NCBI RefSeq assembly: GCF_003610895.1 | Contig: NZ_MCAS01000037.1 | Location: 1 to 64,000 of the forward strand | DNA: 64,000 nucleotides | Direction of reading: 5' to 3' | Source of the DNA: Paraburkholderia fungorum | GTDB taxonomy: Bacteria > Pseudomonadota > Gammaproteobacteria > Burkholderiales > Burkholderiaceae | Shown here: positions 44,555 to 53,077 of the stretch, in pieces | Layout of the letters: each line of letters starts with the position of its first letter | Position numbering within the stretch: position 1 is the first letter of the stretch | Notes under the pieces: generated by a model | Seen by the model: only the letters and a program-made list of their open reading frames with translations | Databases searched by the model: none | Told to the model about the DNA's origin: nothing | Made by a program: the position numbers and the translations under genes

Positions 44555-44707
44555 AACGGCTTCTGATTTACCAATCCCGTCATGGCGAGCACGGGCGCAT
44601 GGTGCGGGTTCGTCCTGCCAAGCGAACTTGAGGGTGACCGGGCGAAGACCCGTCCGGCCTGTATCCGCCGGGCAAGCTCGTCATCCCGCCCATCCCTGAA
44701 GACAGTA
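44372..44707. repeat. Right copy of the 335-bp direct repeat bracketing the catabolic island
   Basis: This copy contains the intact 3' end of the 514-residue gene and matches 26168-26503 without net indels. Homologous recombination between the copies would excise about 18.2 kb. TCAGTATCTGCTC at its left edge also occurs inside the palindrome at 26037. Confidence 0.85.
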
Positions 44708-44952
44708 CGTTGGTCGCTCCTCGCGCCTGCCGTGGCGGCAACGCAGGCTTTTCCATGGTCTTGCCGGCAGCGAGTTTCGCCAAGTGCCCCACTGGCGGAA
44801 CCGGAATGTCCGGGCTTAGGCAAATCTTCCGCAGCCCGACATCCAAGATGCCGTATCTTTTCGACACCTCGCGGACGGGTTCCGCGCCACGCCACTACCG
44901 CGAATAGGCAATCGCTCAAACCATTGGCACTGAACCTTTGGCATGGCCTCCG
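44555..44952. other. Repeat-derived spacer between the 514-residue gene and the helicase gene
   Basis: The first 150 bases belong to the direct repeat. Frames on both strands (plus: MASTGAWCGFVLPSELEGDR; minus: GRTNPHHAPVLAMTGLVNQK) lack ribosome sites. They look like the mis-called frames that accompany dispersed repeats in Burkholderia genomes. Probably a non-coding repeat with no gene. Confidence 0.4.
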
Positions 44953-47814
44953 CTAGAACGGAACGTCTGCATCAGTCAGGAAGTCATTTTTCTTCGCTGG
45001 CGGCTTGTATTTGCAGGCCGGGAAATTGGAGCATGCGCGGAAAGGCCCATATCGGCCATCACACGTAATAAGCCGGCCGGCGTTGCACACCGGACACTTT
45101 TGGTCCGTCACGTCGTCTTCCTCTGTAGACGCCACAGTAACGGCTCCCTCGGAGACCAGTTCCTGCAGAAACGAGGAGCGGTGACCAGCGACCGTAAACA
45201 TTGCGACCGAACGACGGGCGCGAGTCAACGCTACATAGAACAGACGTCGTTCCTCCGCGAAGGAGTATGGGTCGGTACCGGGCATCGCCAGAGCCAGGAC
45301 TGGGTCATCCTCTCGCGTATTGGGAAACCCGCGGTCGACCATGCCCGGCAATATGACGTAGTCTGCTTCGGCTCCCTTCGAGCTGTGAATTGTGATAAAC
45401 GACAATACGATTTCCCTTCCGTAGCGCGCCTGCCAGTTCGACGGGACCGCGGATTTGTCCGCGTTGTAACGGCCGAGAACAAAGACGGTGATTTTTCCGT
45501 CGTGCGCACGTGGGACGCTTCTGTCCAGGATACCTCGATGCAGGTTCGCCAGATAATCGTCGATGGCCTTCTGGACTTGGAACCGCGTCTTGACCTGAAA
45601 GGCCTGCAGCACGGCGCCGGTAGCAGGCGTCGATGACCGAACGTTCTTTTTGATTTGCTGCGGGTTCTTCGTCACAAACCGGCTCGATATATCGCAGAGC
45701 ATCTGTGGGCATCGGAACGTCTGCTCGAGTCGGAGCACCTGTGACTTGCTAAACCACGCTGCAAAGCCTGTCATCACTGCGACGTCGGCACCGGCAAAGC
45801 GGTTGATGGACTGCCAGTCGTCACCTACAGCAAAGAAATACGTGCGCTCAGGACGGAGCGGTGCTGTGGGAACATTCGTTCCCCCCGTTCCAAGAATCGC
45901 TCCGATTGTCAGCCGGAGCGGGCCAAGCCGGGCATTCGCAAGAGCACGGCACAGACGAGCCCGGGCGCGCGACGCGTCCTGGAACTCGTCTGCCATGACG
46001 AGCCCATACGGTGAAATGTATCGACCGCTTTCAACATGCTCAGCCGCCTGATTCAGCATGTCCTCGAAGTCAATACCGTCTTCCTCCACAAGGGCAGCGT
46101 TCCAGGCTTCCAGTATCGGCTCGACAAGGTCCAGAAACATCCGGTGCCGGTGTTTGAACGCGTCTTTTGGCATGCCGTCCAGCCGTTTGCGCATTTCGTC
46201 GACCGATAGGCAGTTGCTCTTTGTATGCACGATAAAGGACCGGACGAGCCTGACCAGCATTGCACTATCCATTGGGGGTTGCCCGTGTTTCGGGACGGGA
46301 CGCTCCGGGTTCGGGTCGAGGACAATTCCATGTGAAGTGAGAGCGTGCTCGAGGTGCCGGACAATTGCACCGGTGCGGATTTGTTGAGATGTCGTCTCGA
46401 TGAGTTGGGTGCCGCGACGCTGGTGTTCTTCGCGCTTCCAGACTACGCCGGACAGGTAATTCTCGAAATGCGATGGCGGCTCGCCGTTGGCGTCCAGAGC
46501 AAAGTGCTCATGGTAGAGGCCGATGGCCGGATAGTAGAAGTCTGGCTTGTACTGGCGATGTTCGGCCGTTCTCGTGTTGTACTCGTAAGGTTTTTCGTAG
46601 ACGTACGTGACGCCCTGATAGAACAGCCAGTTCGCGATGAAACACTCTTCCTGACTGCGCACAAACTTTCCGTCGATGGTCTTAATCTTCGCGTTGGCAT
46701 CCGAATCGACGGCGTCCGGGTTACCCTGCTCACCGAACTTCGGAAGGTCCCGGCCAAACACAATACGGAAGAGGTCCCAGTTCGTGCGGAATGTGGGTGA
46801 GCCGTCTTTGAGCCTGTCGACAATCTCCGTTAGTTTGCGCAGACCGGGTTGTGCGTCGATGGCCCAGTCAGGCACATCCGGCTTCTGACCTGTGGCTTTG
46901 CCGATGATAGCGAGCCCTAGCGCGTGGAATGTCCGCGCCTCCACCACGACATTTTCCATACCCAGCCGGTCGAACGATTTGCCAGCGCGCTCCTGAAGCT
47001 CGTCGGCAGCTTTCTTGTTAAAGGCCAGCAGGAGAATCTGGTCGGGGCGAACAATGCCACGACGGATTGCGTATGCCGCTTTTGCAACCATGGTAGATGT
47101 CTTTCCCGACCCGGCTGAGGCAACAACCAGCACACGGTCGTCGAAACAGATGACCGCGCGGGCCTGCTCCTCGGTCAGTGGCTTGTTCTCGACCTGGTCC
47201 AATAGGTCCTTGCAGGCGGCCAACTCTCGCCGCGTGTGTTCTTCATTTTTCTGAGCCCAATAGGCTGGCCAGTCACGTCGCCAGCTTTTGAGCACTGATT
47301 CGACATAGTTCGCGTCGCCAGGGAGTCTGGCGCGAACTGAAGGGTCTCTGAACAGCTCCCAGAGTTTCTCATCGGAGAGTTCGAGGCGCGGCCTCCGGGA
47401 CTCGAATGCCGCCTGCCAGCTCTGGGGTATCCAGCGTCTGTCCTTCTCACATTGGGCAAGGTGAGCGCCGCCCTGCTGCAGCCAGGTCAGTATCTGACCG
47501 TACGCGAGGTTGAACAGATAGGGACGCTCGCACGCAGCAATTGCCTCTTCGAGCTCCCTCGCCTGTTCATTCGGCAGCCCATCAATGCGGATTTCGTCTG
47601 GCTGGCCAGCCCTGAAGGTGATGTCTGCCCAAAACACCCCCTGCTTGATAAGTGGTCGGTTCTTGCCATCAAGGCTGAGCCTGATTTTTACCTTGCCACC
47701 GACGAAGAGAACCAGACCGCCATCCACCAGGCGCAGAATCCAATTCCTCGATTTCGTGAATATCTGGCCGTAGTGGGAGGGCACCCACTGCTTTTCGCTA
47801 TCCGCGTTGGTCAT
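44953..47814 (-). CDS. UvrD/Rep-family helicase, DNA helicase IV (HelD)-like, with C-terminal zinc ribbon
   Basis: A 953-residue superfamily 1 helicase. Walker A is ASAGSGKT at residues 232-239, motif Ia is LLLAFNKKAADEL, motif II is MADEFQDAS, motif III is FAVGDDWQSINRFAGAD, motif V is FITIHSSKGAEADYVILPGM and motif VI is LFYVALTRARRSVAMF. An insert contains a PD-(D/E)XK-like signature (EECFIANWLFYQG, then YKPDFYYP). The C-terminus has a topoisomerase-type four-Cys ribbon (CPVCNAGRL ... ACSNFPACKY, about 907-934). The frame opens at 48045, but the Met at 47814 is the plausible start. Single gene; roles in recombination or defence are possible. Confidence 0.88.
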   Translation of the reverse strand: MTNADSEKQWVPSHYGQIFTKSRNWILRLVDGGLVLFVGGKVKIRLSLDGKNRPLIKQGVFWADITFRAGQPDEIRIDGLPNEQARELEEAIAACERPYLFNLAYGQILTWLQQGGAHLAQCEKDRRWIPQSWQAAFESRRPRLELSDEKLWELFRDPSVRARLPGDANYVESVLKSWRRDWPAYWAQKNEEHTRRELAACKDLLDQVENKPLTEEQARAVICFDDRVLVVASAGSGKTSTMVAKAAYAIRRGIVRPDQILLLAFNKKAADELQERAGKSFDRLGMENVVVEARTFHALGLAIIGKATGQKPDVPDWAIDAQPGLRKLTEIVDRLKDGSPTFRTNWDLFRIVFGRDLPKFGEQGNPDAVDSDANAKIKTIDGKFVRSQEECFIANWLFYQGVTYVYEKPYEYNTRTAEHRQYKPDFYYPAIGLYHEHFALDANGEPPSHFENYLSGVVWKREEHQRRGTQLIETTSQQIRTGAIVRHLEHALTSHGIVLDPNPERPVPKHGQPPMDSAMLVRLVRSFIVHTKSNCLSVDEMRKRLDGMPKDAFKHRHRMFLDLVEPILEAWNAALVEEDGIDFEDMLNQAAEHVESGRYISPYGLVMADEFQDASRARARLCRALANARLGPLRLTIGAILGTGGTNVPTAPLRPERTYFFAVGDDWQSINRFAGADVAVMTGFAAWFSKSQVLRLEQTFRCPQMLCDISSRFVTKNPQQIKKNVRSSTPATGAVLQAFQVKTRFQVQKAIDDYLANLHRGILDRSVPRAHDGKITVFVLGRYNADKSAVPSNWQARYGREIVLSFITIHSSKGAEADYVILPGMVDRGFPNTREDDPVLALAMPGTDPYSFAEERRLFYVALTRARRSVAMFTVAGHRSSFLQELVSEGAVTVASTEEDDVTDQKCPVCNAGRLITCDGRYGPFRACSNFPACKYKPPAKKNDFLTDADVPF

Positions 47815-48268
47815 TGTAATTAGCCGGCACTCGCGATGCCGAAAATTCGGCAGGCGACAGCAGCATTTTTGCAAAAGCAGTAGAGTAGCGGGTTTGTATG
47901 GCAAACGAAAGCCGTCGAGCCCACGAAGCCCTAGCGGTTCCGGTGGCGCTGCAATACGGCCGAAGGCTCCCCAGGCGAAAGACAAAAGCGAACCCGTCTG
48001 CCGCAATCCGCCTCGGCGCCGTGGCAGACGGGCTGGCGTCAGCATTTTCAGTCTGACGCCTACTGCTCACGGTAAGGCAGCGAATATGCGGCCGACGAAG
48101 CGTGGTTACTCGAACATTGCGTGCTTGGAGCGAACGATTTAGGGCAATAGCGTTGCCACAGGCAAAGTAGCTGCGAACAACGCCCCTTTCGTATAACCTT
48201 CTGGGCTCGAAAAACGAGAACCTGGCAATCGACCAGGACACTAAGAAAGTAAGCGACACGGGGAAAAA
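47815..48268. other. Intergenic region with hairpin and one copy of a 31-base repeat
   Basis: Contains a hairpin with arms CCGTCTGCC and GGCAGACGG (about 47992-48030) and repeat copy 1 at 48105-48135. No convincing gene. Confidence 0.4.
48105..48135. repeat. 31-base repeat, copy 1
   Basis: GTTACTCGAACATTG followed by a looser half ending CGAAC. It is about 134 bases before the lipoprotein start. A matching copy is at 48826-48856. Confidence 0.5.
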
Positions 48269-48757
48269 ATGGGATTCTTTCGAGCGGGGTTTCTTTCGAC
48301 CTTTTGCATTGCTCTGGCTGCGTGTGCTGCCGCGCCGACGTCAGAAGAGATGGCTTCGGCGGACTACGGCACTTATCCAGATAACTATCAAGATGTCATT
48401 CACGACTACATGGAGAACGTCCTGAAGGACCCGGATAGCGCGCGATATGACTATCTGAACTCACCGCAGTCCGGATGGCGGAGGACGTCCAATGGTTTAA
48501 AGTTCGGCTACGTTGTCTGCGTCAATATCAATGCGCGGAACAGCTATGGTGGTTACACCGGAGCGCAGCCGTCGTATTTCATGTTACGCGACGGAACAGT
48601 CGTGTCTACCGTCCACGGAGACGGACAATACATGGACTCGCTTGTCGCTGGTTTGTGCAAGGATTTCATCGGGCGTTACCGCAGTCCCATGGCGAAGAAC
48701 TATTCGCCGGCTGAGCTGGAATTGTACAAAAAATATAAGAACATGCCCGTGCAATGA
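48269..48757 (+). CDS. Lipoprotein of unknown function
   Basis: A 162-residue lipoprotein with lipobox LAAC (FCIALAACAAAPTSEEM). The mature part has the common pattern YGTYPDNYQDVIHDYMENVL, KDPDSARYDYL, GYVVCVNINARNSYGGYTGA and YFMLRDGTVVST. This is shared by a widespread family of small proteobacterial envelope lipoproteins without assigned function. GGGG lies seven bases before the ATG. It is single and flanked by the two 31-base repeats. Confidence 0.75.
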   Translation: MGFFRAGFLSTFCIALAACAAAPTSEEMASADYGTYPDNYQDVIHDYMENVLKDPDSARYDYLNSPQSGWRRTSNGLKFGYVVCVNINARNSYGGYTGAQPSYFMLRDGTVVSTVHGDGQYMDSLVAGLCKDFIGRYRSPMAKNYSPAELELYKKYKNMPVQ

Positions 48758-48825
48758 GCTTGATGCCTCCTCTCGTTGGCGTGTGACCGCGTTGCCTTAT
48801 GCGCCGATACTCGTCAACTCGGGTT

Positions 48826-48856
48826 GTTACTCGAACATTGTGCGCTTACAACGAAC
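48826..48856. repeat. 31-base repeat, copy 2
   Basis: Same 15-base core GTTACTCGAACATTG as copy 1 and the same CGAAC end. It lies 62 bases before the gene at 48918. Its position suggests a shared promoter or regulatory element. Confidence 0.5.
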
Positions 48857-48917
48857 AGGTTGTGGCATCAAAAATCTCCGGGCAAAGTGAAGCCACCAAA
48901 CCACGGAGACCACCACC

Positions 48918-49574
48918 ATGCCACGCCGCGCAAATCCCTCAGCAATCGCCAAGCGGCTTCACTACATCATCGATAGCGTGACCGACAGCGAAAGGCGCGA
49001 TGACTGCTACATCCGCACCTATCTCGGGCACCTCGAGAGCTTCGCGGCGGTCACGCGCGAACGTGCCTGGACCGCAGAGAAAGTCAAAGAGCACGTCGCC
49101 ATCGTCTACACGTGGATTAAGCGCCGTGAGCATCATTACGTGGTCGATATGCAAGTCGCGGAGAAGTTTGCAGCCGCCCTCAACAGCGGGAGCAATGAAC
49201 ACTTGTTGCTCAACCTCGCGTGGCGCCTAGTGAATAACTCCATGATGGCCGGCTCGAAATTCCTGCACTTCTATAGGCCAGAGCGGTTTCCGATTACTGA
49301 CAGCTGGCTCCGCGATTGGGTGTCAGGCACACCTAGCCAAGGGTACGGACTCGACTTCTACCGCGAATGGCTCTGCGGCGTACATCTCGTTGACGAGGAA
49401 CACGCCGAAAGCGCTTTGGCGTGGGCGCGCGCCACGTTCGGCTACGAGGTGACGCGCACCCGGGCCATCGAAGCGATGGCGTTCTACTACGTGAAGAACC
49501 TGAGCGAGTCCGACCGTCATGCGCTTTGGGATTTCCTGAGCGGCACATTCCCGGCCAAGGACGAAGCTGCCTGA
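48918..49574 (+). CDS. Hypothetical protein
   Basis: A 218-residue protein not recognised. It is soluble and mainly helical, with conserved-looking segments SKFLHFYRPERFPITDSWLR and FYYVKNLSESDRHALWDFLS. The pattern around FYRPERFPI.DS resembles short proteins in accessory regions that contain a HhH-like or nuclease-inhibitor fold, but this is not firm. Good coding character; the start follows a purine-rich stretch (CACGGAGACC). Confidence 0.6.
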   Translation: MPRRANPSAIAKRLHYIIDSVTDSERRDDCYIRTYLGHLESFAAVTRERAWTAEKVKEHVAIVYTWIKRREHHYVVDMQVAEKFAAALNSGSNEHLLLNLAWRLVNNSMMAGSKFLHFYRPERFPITDSWLRDWVSGTPSQGYGLDFYREWLCGVHLVDEEHAESALAWARATFGYEVTRTRAIEAMAFYYVKNLSESDRHALWDFLSGTFPAKDEAA

Positions 49575-49753
49575 TTGCGCCATAGATAAGCCGAGTAGGG
49601 ACCCACGCCCAACGCACTTTCCATCTGCTCGAGCGTCACAACACTGAACGGTACGAAGGGCAACAAGGAAGTCTGGCAAATCGAGCGTACGTCGAGTAGA
49701 TTTTCAGCTGCAAAACTGCAAAAACCCGGCGTACAGATGAAGCGAACAGAGCA

Positions 49754-49960
49754 TCAGTAGCGATGCGGCGGGGGCGGCCGACGGTGCGGAGGCGGCCGAT
49801 GATGATGGCGCCTGGGCGGCGGTAGCGGTCTGCATCTGCGAACAAGATGTCCGTGTACCCAAACTCGCCGACACTCCATACGCGGACGCGCATTGGCTTC
49901 AGTAGGTAGGGTGAAAACCGTGGTTGCGACCAGCAACGTGGCCAGTATGCTCTTGTACAT
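49754..49960 (-). CDS. Small secreted His/Pro/Arg-rich protein
   Basis: A 68-residue protein: signal peptide MYKSILATLLVATTVFTLPT with cleavage near ANA, then CRRVWVHGHLVRRCR and a His/Pro/Arg-rich tail (PPPRRHHHRPPPHRRPPP). GGAG is at suitable spacing before the ATG at 49960. Such peptides are common in Burkholderia and may bind metal. Function unknown. Confidence 0.6.
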   Translation of the reverse strand: MYKSILATLLVATTVFTLPTEANARPRMECRRVWVHGHLVRRCRPLPPPRRHHHRPPPHRRPPPPHRY

Positions 49961-50047
49961 AATTCTCCAAAAAACAATCGAGGATTGCGGCGACATTGAG
50001 CGGACAACTGTTCTGCTGCACCTACGCAGACTGGCAGTCGCTGCAAA

Positions 50048-50187
50048 CAGTTCCCGTGCAGGCGACTGGTGTAGGCCGTCGGAAGCAGTCCTCAAACAGC
50101 TACTGACGGCAGCAGTTCCCGTGCAGGCGACTGGTGTAGGCCGTCGGAAGCAGTCCTCAAACAGCTACTGACGGCAGCAGTTCCCGT
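50048..50187. repeat. 65-bp tandem repeat, two copies plus 10 bases
   Basis: The unit starting CAGTTCCCGTGCAGGCGACT is repeated exactly at 50113 and begins again at 50178. The second copy extends the 3' end of the minus-strand frame at 50157. Confidence 0.9.
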
Positions 50188-50384
50188 CGCCGCGGCAGCA
50201 ACGCTATCGGGAAGGTGCCACCCACGTCTCTGTACAAAGCGTCGGCGAAATCCGTAACGCGCTCGCGACCGTAGTGGACCCACACGAACGCCCCCTTCGC
50301 TTCAATGTCGGCGTTCTTTGCGGCCCGTAGGCATACAATATTCGCCGAATGCTCACTTCCTGATGAGAACGCGATGGCGGACAA
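50157..50384 (-). CDS. Possible small protein ending in the tandem repeat
   Basis: A 75-codon frame with protein-like content (AKGAFVWVHYGRERVTDFAD, ALYRDVGGTFPIALL). The only starts are TTG/near-cognate at 50384, overlapping the next plus-strand gene. It ends in the 65-bp repeat, so it may be a truncated gene. Not recognised. Confidence 0.3.
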   Translation of the reverse strand: MSAIAFSSGSEHSANIVCLRAAKNADIEAKGAFVWVHYGRERVTDFADALYRDVGGTFPIALLPRRRELLPSVAV

Positions 50385-50616
50385 CAGTAGGGCGAAGGTC
50401 GTTCAGGGCAGAAAATTTGCAGACCAGTTCGATGCACCCTGTAATTACGTTAGGCAGGCGACCGGCGCCCGGTGCGCTGCCGTCGTCATCATCGATGGCG
50501 ATGCGGGCTCAGGGTACTCCGTTGTAGGGCCACTTGATACGCAGGTTTTGCTGCCCGACATTCTTGAGCAGATGGCGAGAGCGTTACGCATGCAACTTGC
50601 GAAGAATCTTCAATAA
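50374..50616 (+). CDS. Hypothetical protein, coupled to the H-NS-like gene
   Basis: An 80-residue protein (MADNSRAKVVQGRKFADQFD ... LRMQLAKNLQ). The middle GARCAAVVIIDGDAGSGYSV looks like two beta strands and the rest is helical. It ends five bases before the H-NS-like start, so they form an operon. Frames opening at 50305 are less likely. Not recognised. Confidence 0.5.
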   Translation: MADNSRAKVVQGRKFADQFDAPCNYVRQATGARCAAVVIIDGDAGSGYSVVGPLDTQVLLPDILEQMARALRMQLAKNLQ

Positions 50617-50621
50617 ACGGT

Positions 50622-50954
50622 ATGGGCGAGAAGACTTACGTTCAGCTTCTGGGCGAGCTGGCGACGCTTAATGAGCAGATTGAGAAAGCACGGGCCGTGG
50701 AGCGCAGGACGGCCATTCAGGATATTCGCGCACTAATGCGGGAATACGGCATCGTTCCGAGCGAGCTGGTCGGCCGGAAGCGCGGGAGACCTCAAGTGCC
50801 ACCGCGCTACATGGACCCTGAGACTAGGCAAACATGGAACGGCTGGGGAAAGCGGCCCGCATGGTTGGACGGCAAAGATGTCAGAGCCTTTCGCATCAAG
50901 ACCAAGCAATCGGCCACACCATTGGACAGTTCGGAGCTGGACACGGCGGCGTAG
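50622..50954 (+). CDS. H-NS family nucleoid-associated protein
   Basis: A 110-residue H-NS/MvaT-type protein of Burkholderiales. The N-terminal coiled coil (LLGELATLNEQIEKARAVER) drives oligomerisation. The linker RKRGRP supplies basic residues, and the DNA-binding box is PPRYMDPETRQTWNGWGKRP then AWL. Such proteins silence AT-rich transferred DNA, and copies on mobile elements moderate the cost of carriage. The aspartate- and serine-containing tail after DVRAFRIK is unusual. Confidence 0.85.
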   Translation: MGEKTYVQLLGELATLNEQIEKARAVERRTAIQDIRALMREYGIVPSELVGRKRGRPQVPPRYMDPETRQTWNGWGKRPAWLDGKDVRAFRIKTKQSATPLDSSELDTAA

Positions 50955-50990
50955 GTCACCGCTCGTACAGGGCATGAACGGAGTCCACTG

Positions 50991-51269
50991 ATGAGCGGTT
51001 TCAACAGAAAATCGGCTGTAGAGCGTTACGAAGCTAGTCGTGTTATCGATGAAGGGTGTGGCCGCGCAATGGCAGCGCTTCTCGACATAATTGAGGCCGC
51101 TGGCACCATCGGCGCCAAGGTTGAACTGCATGCTGGGCGCGATGCACCGCAGCGACTGCACGCCGCTGCGTTTGAAGAAGCTTCAACTCAGGCGCAATCC
51201 GGTTTAGCGAGGTGGTTGAGCAGTATTTCCACCGACGCGCCGGAAACTCTTGGACCTCGGGCCGCTTGA
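50991..51269 (+). CDS. Hypothetical small protein overlapping the RepB-like gene
   Basis: A 92-residue frame (MSGFNRKSAVERYEASRVID ...). Mostly helical, not recognised. Its last 66 bases overlap the 3' end of the convergent gene at 51204. It is probably real because it follows the H-NS-like gene by 36 bases with consistent codon use. Confidence 0.4.
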   Translation: MSGFNRKSAVERYEASRVIDEGCGRAMAALLDIIEAAGTIGAKVELHAGRDAPQRLHAAAFEEASTQAQSGLARWLSSISTDAPETLGPRAA

Positions 51270-52178
51270 GTTAGACACGGAGCGGGCATCGCGCGTGTCC
51301 TTGCTAATAGCCTCGAACTGCGCTGCGAAGTCGGGATGCCGCTCGTTCAGCCAGCAAGACACATGCTCATTGTTCACAAGCGTTGCCACATACGCAGCTG
51401 ATACCGCGAGATGCAGGTGCTCTATACCGTATCTCTCATCGGTTTGAGCCACCGTGTCCTGAAGCGTGGCCAGTTCGCGTTCGAGTTTGGCGAGCTGTGT
51501 CATCACCTCGTTTTCCGACTTTCTTCGGGTACCGGAACTCTGTTCAAGTTGCTCTGGCGGTGTCGCAGCCACGATGGCGCGTGCGAAAGCTGAAGTGAAA
51601 TTTCCCTGCCCGCACATAAGCTCCACCGCCTGTAACTGCCGTAACGGCTTCATTCGTTTCAGGGCATTGAAGGTCGTCGCCGGACAGGCTTTGTCTGCGA
51701 GCAGGGTCGCGGCCTCGCCGGATATTCCGTCCAGCAGTTCCGCCCGGCGCTTCACAGTGTTGATGTCGATGCCCAGTACCGTGGCAATCCGCTCCCGTGC
51801 AACGCCACGTTCGATTGCTTTGGCAATCATGCGTGCGTCCTGCGCCGATGTCAGCCGGCCTATATGCTTGTTGTACGTGTACGCCTCGTCATCAGTCGCG
51901 ACAAGACACAAGACCTCTGTGGAATTGAGGCGACGAACAGCTTCCACTCGTAAACGACCATCGAGAATCCGGAACCTGCCTTCGTCATCTGCAATGCGCG
52001 CCACAAATACTGGTTCGACAAGACCAACGGCGGCGATGGAAGCCAGAATCTGCAGGAACTTCCTGCTCGATATGACATTGTGCGGCAGGGGCCGTGATGA
52101 AACCAACGCATCCAGTTGAAGCATTATCGGCTGGCGCTCAAATGCGGCCCTGAGGGGCTGCCCTGTTAACTGGACCAT
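51204..52178 (-). CDS. RepB-like partition protein (ParB N-terminal and RepB C-terminal domains)
   Basis: A 324-residue ParB-superfamily protein. The N-terminal ParB/Srx core includes ILASIAAVGLVEPVFVARI and ILDGRLRVEAVRRLN. The HTH region follows (IERGVARERIATVLGIDINT). The C-terminal region (FARAIVAATPP, then HLHLAVSAAYVATLVNNEHV) matches the RepB C-terminal domain found in rhizobial repABC-type proteins. It starts 13 bases before the stop of the ParB-like gene, so the two are coupled. It is the third gene of a recombinase-ParB-RepB triad. No RepA ATPase is present. Confidence 0.75.
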   Translation of the reverse strand: MVQLTGQPLRAAFERQPIMLQLDALVSSRPLPHNVISSRKFLQILASIAAVGLVEPVFVARIADDEGRFRILDGRLRVEAVRRLNSTEVLCLVATDDEAYTYNKHIGRLTSAQDARMIAKAIERGVARERIATVLGIDINTVKRRAELLDGISGEAATLLADKACPATTFNALKRMKPLRQLQAVELMCGQGNFTSAFARAIVAATPPEQLEQSSGTRRKSENEVMTQLAKLERELATLQDTVAQTDERYGIEHLHLAVSAAYVATLVNNEHVSCWLNERHPDFAAQFEAISKDTRDARSVSNSSGPRSKSFRRVGGNTAQPPR

Positions 52179-53077
52179 GGTTGTGCCTCCGCCCTTATAC
52201 GCTGGTCGAGCACGCGAGGAAGTGTTGCGAGCCCCTCCCGTTCAAGAAGGCCGATGAAACCTTCTTCGCGCATCAGCTGACGCAGGGCATGAACAATGAA
52301 CAGCAACTGCGCGTGGGTAACCTCGACTTTCTTTGCAAGCACTCTTTGCCGGTCACTTTCCCGCATATACAGACGACGTAGCTGCTCGGGAGCCAGTTCA
52401 CGGGGCCGCGGAGCGCTGGGGCCCTTAAAAACAGGTAGCAACTTGCCTCCTGACCGGCCGCGGCGTTCAAGCAGCTTACGGACTACCGTAAGCTGTCGCC
52501 CTTTCAAAGTACCATCTTCGTAAGCATCAACCAGTGCAGATTGCACCTCTGTGTCATCGGCCCGAGCGATTTGCATGGCGATAGCTATGGGGATGCTTCC
52601 GGCCTCGACGGCTGTTATAAGCCGCTCTTCCCCGCGGTCGAGGAGAAACATCAGGCTTTCCAGATAAGCAACAGACAAGCCTACTTTCTCTGCAATGAGG
52701 CTGTCCGTGTACCCGGCTGTCCTGAGGCTCTGAATGTCCCTGAGTAACTCCATTGTGGAATGATTTCGCCTCGCGATATTTTCGACGAGGCTCATGACGA
52801 GACACTCGTCCTCGGCACTGTCGACAACATGTGCGGGGATGGTGTCATGACCGAGAGCCTGCACCGCTTCGAGTCGTCCCTGGCCGCAGACCAGGTCAAA
52901 CACAGCCGTATCGTCGGAGCCCGCCCGACGGCTTACGGTTATCGGTTTCTTTAGTCCCACCGCCGCAATGCTATCGATAAGTGCCTGCTTCTGACGCCTG
53001 CTGCGGGTCCGGGGATTGAGCACTCGAATCTGATGAATCTTGACATCTGCGATTGGAATGAGGGGATTGGCTTCCAT
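52166..53077 (-). CDS. ParB-like nuclease-domain protein
   Basis: A 303-residue ParB homologue. Motif box I is FDLVCGQGRLEAVQALG, box II is VENIARRNHSTMELLRDI, and the HTH is YTDSLIAEKVGLSVAYLESL. The C-terminal region (THAQLLFIVHALRQLMREEG, then FIGLLEREGLATLPRVL) recurs alone in the 56057 gene. It begins inside the 3' end of the serine recombinase gene, a 107-base out-of-frame overlap. This placement is too long for chance and implies tight coupling. In ParB families the box I region is a CTPase site. Confidence 0.78.
   Translation of the reverse strand: MEANPLIPIADVKIHQIRVLNPRTRSRRQKQALIDSIAAVGLKKPITVSRRAGSDDTAVFDLVCGQGRLEAVQALGHDTIPAHVVDSAEDECLVMSLVENIARRNHSTMELLRDIQSLRTAGYTDSLIAEKVGLSVAYLESLMFLLDRGEERLITAVEAGSIPIAIAMQIARADDTEVQSALVDAYEDGTLKGRQLTVVRKLLERRGRSGGKLLPVFKGPSAPRPRELAPEQLRRLYMRESDRQRVLAKKVEVTHAQLLFIVHALRQLMREEGFIGLLEREGLATLPRVLDQRIRAEAQPWSS

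Noticed and set aside
44582..44956. Plus-strand frame starting MASTGAWCGFVLPSELEG
   Set aside because: It lies in the duplicated repeat and has no ribosome site. Frames on the opposite strand are equally open, and it looks like a repeat-derived artefact.
52166..53077. Plasmid replication or partition locus (repABC)
   Set aside because: No RepA/ParA ATPase, no replication initiator and no parS-like palindromes were seen. The ParB and RepB proteins are tied to recombinases instead.
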